Assembly: GCA_934446675.1 (NCBI GenBank)
Contig: CAKSEL010000001.1
Span: 62,001 to 126,000, forward strand
From: an uncultured Eubacteriales bacterium
GTDB lineage: Bacteria > Bacillota > Clostridia > Oscillospirales > CAG-382
DNA: 64,000 nt
Direction of reading: 5' to 3'
This document shows positions 17,452-25,788 of the stretch, one piece after another (within the stretch, counting starts at the first letter, position 1; each line of letters begins with the position of its first letter). Under the pieces are notes generated by a model. The model did no database searches, was not told the DNA's origin, and was given only the letters and a program-made list of their open reading frames with translations. Made by a program: the position numbers and the translations under genes.

Positions 17452-18768
17452 TTACTCATCTTCGTCTTGATTCTTTGCACTCTCTTTAAGTGCTTCCGCA
17501 AGCTTTCCTCCGAACGAGCTTGACGCCTCGTTCTTGCCTTCGATTATATCGTTGAAAGCTGCTGCGCGCGCTGCGGACACGCTCTTAATGTCTATCTTAT
17601 TATAACCGGTAAGTCTTGCGGCAAGTCTTGCATTCTGACCTTCCTTACCGATTGCAAGAGAAAGCTGATCGTCCTCGACAAGAACATAGCAGCTTCTTTC
17701 GCCGGTTTCGGTAACGGATACTACCTGTGCGGGTGAAAGTGCGGCTCTGATAAACTCTTCGGGTACTTCGCTGTACTTGATTATGTCTATCTTTTCGCCC
17801 TTTATTTCATTTGTGATATTATTCTTTCTGATACCTCTCGGACCTATGCATGAGCCGATAGGATCGACGTTGGGATCGCGCGAATATACGGCGATCTTGG
17901 TTCTCGAACCGGCTTCTCTCGAAATTGCCTTGATTATAACGGTTCCGTCCTGAATTTCGGGTACTTCAAGCTCGAACAGGCGCTTTACAAGTCCGGGGTG
18001 CTTTCTTGAAAGAACTACCGTCGGGCCTTTTGTCTCTTTCTTTACAACCGTAACGTATACCTTTATCTTATCGCCCTCGGTAAGCACTTCGCCGGGTATC
18101 TGCTCGTTCTTAAAGAGCGTTACCTCATTCTTGCCGAGCTCAAGCATTGCGTTTCCGGTTACGGGATCAACTCTCGAAACTATTGCAGTTACGATTTCTT
18201 CTTTTTTGCTCTCGTACTCGCGAACCATTATATCGCGTTCAGCCTCGCGTATACCCTGTATTATAACCTGTTTTGCTGTCTGAGCCGAAATTCTGCCGAA
18301 ATTCTTGGGTTTTACTTCGATCTCAACTATATCGCCGAGGTTATATTTACCGCTTATCTTACGCGCCTCTTCGAGAGTTATCTCGGTTCTGGGATTAAAG
18401 ACGTGTTTTCTTGTCTTTTTCTCAGCCAGAGCCTTATCTTCTTCGGAAGTATCGTCGGTATCGTAGAGTTCAGCCTCTTCTTCATCGTTTTCGTCCCCGT
18501 CGGGCTCATCATCTTCAAAATCTGCGTCCTCGCGGTAAAATTCATCTTCGGGAATTTCTTCCTCCGCGTCGGGATCTACGACGGTGAGCTGCTTATATAC
18601 TCTTACGTCTTTCTTTGCCGGATCCAGAACTATTCTTACGTTCGCATATCCGTTGTCGCGTTTGAATGCGCTGAGCAGCGCCGCTTCAACCTTTTCTATC
18701 ATGTACTGCTTGGGTATGCCCTTTTCCTTTTCAAGCAGATCGAGTGCCTTGAAAAATTCCGAGTTCAT
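17452..18768 (-). CDS. nusA: Transcription termination/antitermination factor NusA
   Basis: RNA polymerase-associated factor acting in pausing, termination and antitermination. 438 residues: N-terminal RNAP-binding domain, an acidic insert near residues 75-105 rich in Asp/Glu, S1 domain, then two KH domains with GSCIGPRGIRKNNI and LAIGKEGQNARLAARLTGY. The acidic insert within the N-terminal domain is longer than in B. subtilis NusA. ATG 18768 has AGGAGGA upstream. Second gene of the rimP operon. Confidence 0.96.
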   Translation of the reverse strand: MNSEFFKALDLLEKEKGIPKQYMIEKVEAALLSAFKRDNGYANVRIVLDPAKKDVRVYKQLTVVDPDAEEEIPEDEFYREDADFEDDEPDGDENDEEEAELYDTDDTSEEDKALAEKKTRKHVFNPRTEITLEEARKISGKYNLGDIVEIEVKPKNFGRISAQTAKQVIIQGIREAERDIMVREYESKKEEIVTAIVSRVDPVTGNAMLELGKNEVTLFKNEQIPGEVLTEGDKIKVYVTVVKKETKGPTVVLSRKHPGLVKRLFELEVPEIQDGTVIIKAISREAGSRTKIAVYSRDPNVDPIGSCIGPRGIRKNNITNEIKGEKIDIIKYSEVPEEFIRAALSPAQVVSVTETGERSCYVLVEDDQLSLAIGKEGQNARLAARLTGYNKIDIKSVSAARAAAFNDIIEGKNEASSSFGGKLAEALKESAKNQDEDE

Positions 18769-18837
18769 TTTTGCTGATTCCTCCTGAAAATAAATCTATA
18801 TTTTTTTACACAAATACAATTTAAACTTATGCTTTTT

Positions 18838-19317
18838 TTAAAATTCGCAGACGGTTTTCAGACTTGCAACATCTTTAAGGTCAAAATCCGTAACCGTTCC
18901 GCCGGATTCAAGCGAAAGCACGTTTTTTTCGTCGTCAAAAGCCGATATTACTCCGTCAAATGTTTTTTTGCCGTCTTTCGGCGCATACAGTTTTGCGATA
19001 ACGCGCTCTCCGGCAAAAGCCTTTATATGAGCCGGCGTTTTGAGTTCCCGTTCAAGTCCCGGCGAAGAAATTTCAAGATAATAACTGCCCTCGATAGGAT
19101 CTGCCTCGTCGATTATCGGTTCAACCGCGTCGTTTACCATCTCGCAGTCGTCAAGCGAAATGCCGTCGGGCTTATCGATGTATATGACAAGGTTATGATC
19201 CGAACCTTCTTTTACGAATTCAACGTCCCAAAGCGTGCAGCCGCATTCTTCCACCACGTCCTTTACAAGTTCCGCAACGCGCGACGCAACGGTGCTTTTT
19301 TTCTTTTCCTGCAACAT
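18838..19317 (-). CDS. rimP: Ribosome maturation factor RimP
   Basis: 30S assembly factor of about 159 residues, first gene of the operon. The family pattern is visible: GCTLWDVEFVKEG, LVIYIDKPDGISLDDCE and YYLEISSPGLERELKT. The start is ATG 19317, with GGGGTG a few nt upstream; a GTG two codons earlier overlaps that site. It is expressed from a promoter at 19402-19430 through a leader of about 75 nt with a strong hairpin (19352-19373). Confidence 0.94.
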   Translation of the reverse strand: MLQEKKKSTVASRVAELVKDVVEECGCTLWDVEFVKEGSDHNLVIYIDKPDGISLDDCEMVNDAVEPIIDEADPIEGSYYLEISSPGLERELKTPAHIKAFAGERVIAKLYAPKDGKKTFDGVISAFDDEKNVLSLESGGTVTDFDLKDVASLKTVCEF

Positions 19318-19351
19318 CTTCACCCCGCAAAAAGTCTTATAATAAATTTTA

Positions 19352-19373
19352 AAGAGCGGTTTGAGCCGCTCTT
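19352..19373 (-). promoter_or_regulatory. Hairpin in the rimP operon leader
   Basis: Perfect 8-bp stem AAGAGCGG/CCGCTCTT with a 6-nt loop in the 5' leader of the rimP operon mRNA. It is followed by TTTAAAATTT, which is a poor terminator tail. It could act in autoregulation by NusA or as an RNA-stability element; this is a guess. Confidence 0.5.
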
Positions 19374-19401
19374 CAGTACAGGATATTAACTACTGTCATG
19401 T

Positions 19402-19430
19402 ATTGTAACACACAATGCAGAAAAAATCAA
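19402..19430 (-). promoter_or_regulatory. Promoter of the rimP-nusA-infB-rbfA operon
   Basis: Minus strand: TTGATT (19425-19430), 17-nt spacer, TACAAT (19402-19407), about 85 nt upstream of rimP. Confidence 0.65.
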
Positions 19431-19468
19431 TAGTTTTTTTGCAGAAACGGCAATATTTTATATTTTAG

Positions 19469-19596
19469 ACAATATTGTGTCCGTCAAGGCACGCGTTTTG
19501 GTAATTATTTCCCTGATACCAAGAAAACGAGGCACAAATCACGCCGTTTATCCTTAATTTTACTTAAAGACAAAATCCGGCACGGTCAAGGATAAA
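19469..19596. other. Gene-free region with several dyads
   Basis: Most of the 410-base gap between rimP and murI. Besides the two promoters it holds the palindrome ACAATATTGT (19469-19478), a bulged stem CGTTTTGGTA (19494-19503) with TACC and AAAACG (19517-19529), and a 9-bp stem TTTATCCTT/AAGGATAAA (19547-19555, 19588-19596). No ORF or known RNA family is recognised. It could be a small RNA or just an AT-rich spacer. Confidence 0.3.
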
Positions 19597-19636
19597 TTTA
19601 TTTACATATAATATTTATGGAAATTATTTGCACTTG

Positions 19637-19665
19637 TTGACTTTAGACAAATATTGTGATATAAT
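19637..19665 (+). promoter_or_regulatory. Consensus promoter of the murI operon
   Basis: TTGACT (19637-19642), 17-nt spacer, TATAAT (19660-19665), 63 nt upstream of the murI ATG. A GAGCCG/CGGCTC hairpin follows in the leader. Confidence 0.85.
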
Positions 19666-19727
19666 ATCAAACAGTGAGCCGAATTCCAGAGCCGGCTCTC
19701 CGACTATTGAAAGGGCGATTATTTCAG

Positions 19728-20570
19728 ATGTGCAGCAATTCTTTTGCCGTCGGCGTATTTGATTCGGGTTTGGGCGGTCTTACAGCCGTCAAAGAATTAA
19801 AAAAGATACTTCCGGACGAAAAAATCATATACTTCGGCGACACCGGACGCGTCCCCTACGGCACACGTTCCGCCGAGATCATAACAAAATACGCTCTTGA
19901 CGATCTGAACTTTTTAAACTCTTTCGGCGTCAAAACGGTTCTTGTCGCCTGCGGAACGGTAAGCTCGGTTGCAATAGACACGCTCAGAGAAAAATTCGAT
20001 ATGCCGATTACCGGCATCGTCGAACCGGCTGCAAAAAAAGCGTGCGCAATTTCAAAAGCGGGACGCATTGCAGTGCTTGCAACTCCGGCAACGGTAAGAA
20101 ACAAAGCTTTTGACAGGACAATTTCAAAGATACGCCCGGACGCGTCGGTTATGAGCGTCGGCTGCACCATGTTTGTTCCGCTCGTGGAAAGTGGTTATGT
20201 GGACGAAAACTGCACCGTTACAAACATCATTGCAGACGAATACATATCAAAGCTTAAAGATTACAAGCCCGACGTAATAATTCTCGGCTGCACTCATTAC
20301 CCGATAATCGCGCCTATTATAAAAAATGCCGCGAAAAGGATAATCGGAGATGTTGAAATCGTTGATTCGGGGGCCGAAGGCGCTGCTGCAATCAAAAACT
20401 TTCTTCAGACCAACGGTCTTACGAACAAAAACAAGGAATGCCGCGGAGCAGAATTTTACGTAAGCGACGAAACGCAGGATTTTGAAAAATCGGCATCGCT
20501 GTTTCTCGGCGAAAAGATCCGCGACGTTACAAAGATCGATATAGCAGACTTTTCCTACAACAACCGATAA
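19728..20570 (+). CDS. murI: Glutamate racemase with a variant active-site motif
   Basis: Makes D-glutamate for peptidoglycan. 280 residues in the Asp/Glu racemase fold: FDSGLGGL, VPYGTRS, first catalytic Cys75 in VACGTVSS, second in LGCTHYPII. The usual CNT of MurI is CGT here (Gly76 instead of the substrate-contacting Asn). ATG 19728 is used, as the in-frame GTG at 19674 lies only 9 nt past the -10 box, about where transcription would begin. The ribosome-binding site is weak (AAAGGG, long spacing). It leads a plus-strand set with a DUF1934 gene and an S41 protease gene. Confidence 0.9.
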   Translation: MCSNSFAVGVFDSGLGGLTAVKELKKILPDEKIIYFGDTGRVPYGTRSAEIITKYALDDLNFLNSFGVKTVLVACGTVSSVAIDTLREKFDMPITGIVEPAAKKACAISKAGRIAVLATPATVRNKAFDRTISKIRPDASVMSVGCTMFVPLVESGYVDENCTVTNIIADEYISKLKDYKPDVIILGCTHYPIIAPIIKNAAKRIIGDVEIVDSGAEGAAAIKNFLQTNGLTNKNKECRGAEFYVSDETQDFEKSASLFLGEKIRDVTKIDIADFSYNNR

Positions 20571-20582
20571 AAGGTAATATTT

Positions 20583-21275
20583 ATGAACACTGATTTTTCC
20601 ATTGAGATAAAAGGCTCGCACTACTTCGGCTGCGACTATATTTTCTCCAACATATACGGCAGCGCCGTTTTTACCGAAAATGACTGTCCGGACGACGGGA
20701 TCTACGACATTCCGATGAACGAGCTTATAAGCGACGACCCGAACAAGGGAGATTTTTCGGAGAAAACACTTGAACGCTTTATAGACGACGCCTCGGATTC
20801 GCTTGACATATCCACTCTTCCCGACTGCAGCAAGGAAATTGAATACTCAACGAGAGGCACTCTTTCGCCTGACGGCAGCGGCGGCGTATATATACGCTAT
20901 TCCGGAGATTTTTCGCCTATCTGCATGCATGTATCAAAGTGCGGCAAAGTCACGCTCAACGGCGAGGACGACGATTTTTCCGAGCTTGTTTTTGAAACCG
21001 GCAAACGAAATTATGTAGCACTCCCCGAATCGCTTTTCGGCGAGACCTGTCCCGCGCTTTCAAGCACCGAGCCGGACGACGGCTGCGAGGACAGACAATC
21101 TCCTCTCCAGCTTTGCATAAACACAAGAAACATAGATGCGGACATGACCGAGGACGGCGGCAGCTTAAAGCTGAGCTATTCCATTGAAGTAAACGGAATA
21201 ACCGCCGAATCTTCAGACATTGTTCTCACCGCAAATCCGCAAAATACCGACGATTTCAAAGAAAGGAAACAATGA
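20583..21275 (+). CDS. DUF1934 (YwiB-like beta-barrel) protein
   Basis: 230 residues. The C-terminal two-thirds match the DUF1934 calycin-like pattern: GSGGVYIRYSGD, KVTLNG, FETGKRNYVALPES, and the family end signature INTRNIDADMTEDGGSLKL. The N-terminal 80 residues are acidic and unlike the short family members. No signal peptide, so cytoplasmic. It begins 12 nt after murI, with an AAAGGT site, and its stop overlaps the S41 protease start as ATGA, implying co-translation. Function of the family is unknown. Confidence 0.75.
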   Translation: MNTDFSIEIKGSHYFGCDYIFSNIYGSAVFTENDCPDDGIYDIPMNELISDDPNKGDFSEKTLERFIDDASDSLDISTLPDCSKEIEYSTRGTLSPDGSGGVYIRYSGDFSPICMHVSKCGKVTLNGEDDDFSELVFETGKRNYVALPESLFGETCPALSSTEPDDGCEDRQSPLQLCINTRNIDADMTEDGGSLKLSYSIEVNGITAESSDIVLTANPQNTDDFKERKQ

Positions 21276-23068
21276 TGTTTAAAAGAATTCTCAGCGCGCT
21301 TATCTGTGCCGCTGTTATGTGTACAAGCTCTTTTGCATATACAAAAGACGCTTTTAAAGACGAAGAAACCGGCACGGAAGAAACAGCGCCGTCTTCAGAC
21401 GCAGGAAACGGCGGCAAAGCCGACGAAACTTCGGTTTCCGAAGGCGGCTCCCAACCCACGGACGACGGCAAAACCACCGGAACCAAAGTTCCCCCCGGAT
21501 CAATAATAGGAAACGTCATGTCTCCGTATATGCGTCCCGGAGACTATTACTACTACGCTTTCAGACAGATTTTAAAGCTTTATGTGGACAACCATCTGTA
21601 CGAGTCCTCAGAAACCGAGGTTCTCGAAAAAATGGTACAGAACATTCTTGAGGAAAATCCGAACTATTTTAAATTTCTCGTAAGCTTCATGCTCTCTGCG
21701 CTTGATCCGTACAGCTCATACCACGAGGCCGATTCTCACTTTCTCGACGTTGAAAATGCCTCTGCGGGATACGGCATCACCGTAGAAGATACCGGAGACG
21801 GAACGGTAATTACCTCCGTGCTCAAAGGTTCAAACGCCGAAAGCGCAGGTTTTCAAAAGGGCGACAGGCTTATCTCGATAGGCGGCTACAGCGTTGAAAA
21901 CGTGCCGTCGAGAGCTGCCATGATGATACTCGCGCGTCCCTATGTCTACCTCTCGCCGAAAAACGAAAAGGGCGTTTACGAAAACTACAATCCCGAATGC
22001 GAGATCATTGCCGACAGAAACGGACAGCAGGTAAAGGCGACATTAACACGCGGCGCTATGACGCTTGATCAGATTTCATCAAAGATCGTCGGCGAAAACA
22101 ATGACATTGCATATGTAACCATCTCGACATTCTTAGGCGAAAACATGAACGAGGAGTTCAACAATCTCATTTACGGTCTTGAAAAGGACGGCATCAAAAA
22201 GCTCACGATAGACCTTCGAGACAACGGAGGCGGTTCGCTCAATTACGCGCTTTCAATGGCAGAAACCTTTGTTGAAGACAAAGAACTTCTCTGCTACTAC
22301 AACGAACGCGGACTTGAAGAACCAACCCCTATATACTCGACAACGCCGAAAGCTTCATTTGACAGCATTACGATTCTCGTAAACGGCAACACCGCAAGCG
22401 CGGCAGAGCTTTTTACAAGCATTCTTCAGTCAAAAGGCATAGCAAAGGTAGTCGGTGAAAGAACATACGGAAAATCGGTAGGTCAGTCGGTATACTATCT
22501 CGTAAACGGCGACTACATCACGATTACCACATACGAAATTCTCGATGAAAGTCTTGAATCCTACAACGGCGTCGGCATTATCCCGGATCTTGAAATAGAA
22601 AAAGTGGAAATATGCTACACTCTTCCCGCACTCGGCGCGTTCAATCATCAGAACTTTACGGAAATTGTTTCCGGCAAGTACAGCGACGTTACAAAGGCAC
22701 TTGAGGACAGGCTTGTTATCATGGGACTTATGTACGACAAGGACGCCGACGGCATATACGACGACACGACAAAGGCGGCTCTTCGCATATACCAGAAGAA
22801 TCAGGGCATTGACGACAGCGGAGTATGTACTTACGACACCGTAACCCAGATCACAAATACCATAAACTCCTTTAAAACATACACATACCGTGAGGACAGC
22901 CAGTACGACGTCGCAATGATAGTACACAGCTCATTCTCTCAGGGCAAGCGTCTTGTCAAGGAAAAGGAAAAGCTTGCGGAAAAGAACAAGGAAATGATCG
23001 AGGCGCGTGACAAAGCACTTGAAGACGCACTCGACAATGCCGAAACCAAAGACAAGCAGGCAGGCTGA
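21272..23068 (+). CDS. S41-family carboxy-terminal processing protease (CtpA-like)
   Basis: Extracytoplasmic serine protease of 598 residues. Order: signal peptide (about 1-22); a low-complexity Glu/Gly/Thr linker (to about 75); helical cap; PDZ domain (ITVEDTGDGTVITSVLKGS); S41 catalytic core with the serine in NGNTASAAELF and lysine in YGKSVGQSV; a peptidoglycan-binding-type domain (DADGIYDDTTKAALRIYQ); and a charged C-terminal coiled coil. This architecture is common for Firmicute CtpA/CtpB enzymes that act at the cell envelope. The start overlaps DUF1934 by 4 nt. Confidence 0.92.
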   Translation: MMFKRILSALICAAVMCTSSFAYTKDAFKDEETGTEETAPSSDAGNGGKADETSVSEGGSQPTDDGKTTGTKVPPGSIIGNVMSPYMRPGDYYYYAFRQILKLYVDNHLYESSETEVLEKMVQNILEENPNYFKFLVSFMLSALDPYSSYHEADSHFLDVENASAGYGITVEDTGDGTVITSVLKGSNAESAGFQKGDRLISIGGYSVENVPSRAAMMILARPYVYLSPKNEKGVYENYNPECEIIADRNGQQVKATLTRGAMTLDQISSKIVGENNDIAYVTISTFLGENMNEEFNNLIYGLEKDGIKKLTIDLRDNGGGSLNYALSMAETFVEDKELLCYYNERGLEEPTPIYSTTPKASFDSITILVNGNTASAAELFTSILQSKGIAKVVGERTYGKSVGQSVYYLVNGDYITITTYEILDESLESYNGVGIIPDLEIEKVEICYTLPALGAFNHQNFTEIVSGKYSDVTKALEDRLVIMGLMYDKDADGIYDDTTKAALRIYQKNQGIDDSGVCTYDTVTQITNTINSFKTYTYREDSQYDVAMIVHSSFSQGKRLVKEKEKLAEKNKEMIEARDKALEDALDNAETKDKQAG

Positions 23069-23196
23069 TTTTTAATTAAGCCGGCGGCTCGCAAGGCAGA
23101 TCTATTTTTAATTCAACATCAGTTATTTTGCGTAAGGTAAGTTTAGAACTTTCGCCTTCGTCAAACTAAACATATGACTTTGGAGGAATAAAACAC

Positions 23197-25737
23197 ATGG
23201 ACGAAAGATTTCAGTCTGAAAACATTACAGCGGTAGAAATATCGTCGGAAATTAAGAAGTCGTTTATCGACTATGCGATGTCGGTCATTATCGACAGAGC
23301 TTTGCCCGACGTAAGGGACGGCTTAAAGCCGGTTCACCGCCGTATTCTCTATGCAATGTACGAGGACGGACTTACCAGCAACAAGCCATTCAGAAAATCC
23401 GCAACCACCGTCGGTAACGTGCTCGGTCACTATCACCCGCACGGCGACAGCTCGGTATACAACGCGATGGTACGTCTTGCGCAGCCCTTCTCTCTGCGTT
23501 ATCCGCTTGTTGAGGGACACGGAAACTTCGGCAACATTGACGGCGACGGCGCTGCTGCATACCGTTACACTGAGGCAAGACTTGCAAAGATGGCTGACGA
23601 AATGCTCGTCGACATTGAAAAGAACGTCGTTGACTTCATGCCGAACTTCGACAACAAGCAGCAGGAACCCACGGTTCTTCCGTCACGTTTTCCCAATCTG
23701 CTTGCAAACGGTTCCGTCGGCATTGCGGTCGGTATGGCTACAAACATTCCTCCGCACAACCTTAACGAGATCATAGACGGCGCGATACACTATATGTACC
23801 ACCCGGACTGCGACGTAAAGGACTTAATGCAGTTTATAAAAGGTCCGGACTTCCCTACCTACGGTACAATTCACGGCACAAGCGGAATATACCAGACCTA
23901 TGCTACCGGAAAAGGCAGAATCGTTGTACGAGCCAAAGCCGAAATTCAGGAAACCAAGCACAAAAACAGCATTGTTATAACAGAAATTCCCTACGGCGTT
24001 AACAAATCCGAGCTTGTAAAGAGCATTGCGGATCTTGCAAAGGAAAAGCGCGTCGAAGGAATTACGGACGTGCGCGACGAATCCGGCAGAGACGGTATGA
24101 GCATTGTAGTTGAGGTCAGAAAAGACGCAAATGCTCACGTTATTCTCAATCAGCTTTACAGTATGACCGCGCTTCAGAGCACTTTTGCGGCAAATATGCT
24201 CGCGCTTGTAAACGGCGAACCCAAAACGCTCACCTTAAAGCAAATCTTAAAGCATTATATCGAGCATCAGAAAGAAGTCGTAGAAAGAAGAATACGTTTC
24301 AACCTCGAAAAGGCAAGAAAACGCGCTCACATTCTCGAAGGCTTGAAAATTGCGATAGACAACATTGACGAAGTAATCAAGATTATACGTTTCACACCAG
24401 GCGGTATTCCCGAAGTCAAAGCAAAGCTCATGGAACGCTTTGAGCTTACCGAAATTCAGACCACCGAAATCGTACAGATGCCTTTGGGACGTCTTTCCGG
24501 ATTGGAAATCGACAAGATCCTCGAAGAATTGGACGCAGTTCATGCAAAGATCAAGGAATACGAGGAAATTCTTGCAAGTGAGACTGCGGTTCTCGACATA
24601 GTACGCGACGAAATGCTCGAAATAAAGAGACGTTACGGCGACGAAAGAAGAACGCGCATAGAAGAAGTTGAAAACGAAATTCTTATCGAAGATCTTATCG
24701 AACGCAAAGACTGTGTCGTTACCATAAGCCACGCCGGATACGTCAAGCGTATTCCGACAGCCGAATACAAGGTTCAGGCACGCGGCGGCAAGGGCAACAT
24801 CACCATGAAAACCAAAGAAGAGGACTTTGTTCAGAGCGTTATAATTGCGAACACGCACAACTTCCTCATGCTCTTTACAAACAAAGGCAAGGTATTCATG
24901 AAAAAGTGCTACGAAATTCCCGAATCTTCAAAGAATTCAAAAGGTACGAATTTCGTAAACATCATAGCGCTTGAACCCGACGAAAAGGTTACGGCGTATC
25001 TCTCGGTTGAAGATTTTGCGTCAAAGCCTTATCTTACAATGATAACAAAGAACGGCGTTATAAAAAGAACGCTGCTTGAAAGCTACAAGAACATCAGAAA
25101 ATCCGGACTTATTGCGATAAACCTTGACGAAAACGACGAGCTGCTCTATGTTCTGCGTACCGACGGAAACAGCGAAATGCTGCTTGCAACCCACAAGGGT
25201 ATGTCGGTACACTTCAACGAATCCTGCGCGCGAGTTATCGGAAGAACGGCACGCGGCGTTAAAGCAATAGAGCTTGCCGACGACGATCTTGTTGTGGGTG
25301 CGCTTGCATTTGACAAGGATGACACAAGAAAAGTTCTTCTCATAAGTGAAACAGGTATAGGCAAACGCGCCGAGCTTTCGGACTTCCCCATCAGAAATCG
25401 CGGCGGCAAGGGCGTTATATGCCACAAGGTAACGGATAAGACCGGTATGCTTGCCGGAATTGCCGCAGTTAACGACGGCGACGACGTAATGATAGTCACC
25501 GACTCCGGCATGGTTATAAGAACGCGTGTAAATGAAATTCCCGTTCATTACAGAACAGCGCTCGGCGTTATCATAATGAGACTTGCAGCAGACGTCAAGA
25601 TAGTTTCGTTTACAAGAATGGACGCTGCCGGCGAAGAAACTGACGAAAGTGCCGAAAATGAGCTGACTGACGGCAACACCGATGCTGCGGAGAATACAGA
25701 TACGGCAAACACTTCCGCAGACAGCACACAGGAATAA
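23197..25737 (+). CDS. gyrA: DNA gyrase subunit A
   Basis: Type IIA topoisomerase subunit, 846 residues. N-terminal cleavage domain with LPDVRDGLKPVHRRILYAM and the active-site tyrosine in YRYTEARL; C-terminal beta-pinwheel with GyrA-box-like QARGGKG, which favours gyrA over parC. The quinolone-resistance-determining region reads HPHGDSSVYNAMVR: Ser at the E. coli 83 position but Asn89 at the E. coli 87 position. The C-terminal 30 residues are an acidic Asp/Glu/Thr tail. GGAGGA precedes the ATG. No gyrB nearby. Confidence 0.95.
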   Translation: MDERFQSENITAVEISSEIKKSFIDYAMSVIIDRALPDVRDGLKPVHRRILYAMYEDGLTSNKPFRKSATTVGNVLGHYHPHGDSSVYNAMVRLAQPFSLRYPLVEGHGNFGNIDGDGAAAYRYTEARLAKMADEMLVDIEKNVVDFMPNFDNKQQEPTVLPSRFPNLLANGSVGIAVGMATNIPPHNLNEIIDGAIHYMYHPDCDVKDLMQFIKGPDFPTYGTIHGTSGIYQTYATGKGRIVVRAKAEIQETKHKNSIVITEIPYGVNKSELVKSIADLAKEKRVEGITDVRDESGRDGMSIVVEVRKDANAHVILNQLYSMTALQSTFAANMLALVNGEPKTLTLKQILKHYIEHQKEVVERRIRFNLEKARKRAHILEGLKIAIDNIDEVIKIIRFTPGGIPEVKAKLMERFELTEIQTTEIVQMPLGRLSGLEIDKILEELDAVHAKIKEYEEILASETAVLDIVRDEMLEIKRRYGDERRTRIEEVENEILIEDLIERKDCVVTISHAGYVKRIPTAEYKVQARGGKGNITMKTKEEDFVQSVIIANTHNFLMLFTNKGKVFMKKCYEIPESSKNSKGTNFVNIIALEPDEKVTAYLSVEDFASKPYLTMITKNGVIKRTLLESYKNIRKSGLIAINLDENDELLYVLRTDGNSEMLLATHKGMSVHFNESCARVIGRTARGVKAIELADDDLVVGALAFDKDDTRKVLLISETGIGKRAELSDFPIRNRGGKGVICHKVTDKTGMLAGIAAVNDGDDVMIVTDSGMVIRTRVNEIPVHYRTALGVIIMRLAADVKIVSFTRMDAAGEETDESAENELTDGNTDAAENTDTANTSADSTQE

Positions 25738-25748
25738 CAGACGAAAAA

Positions 25749-25771
25749 CGGGGACTTGCCTAAAGTCCCCG
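25749..25771 (+). promoter_or_regulatory. Strong hairpin between gyrA and the beta-helix gene
   Basis: Perfect 9-bp stem CGGGGACTT/AAGTCCCCG with loop GCCTA. No T-run follows on the plus strand, so it is a poor terminator; instead it overlaps the region just upstream of the weak ribosome-binding site of the next gene. It could dampen read-through or translation. Confidence 0.5.
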
Positions 25772-25788
25772 GAAAGTATAATAACAAT

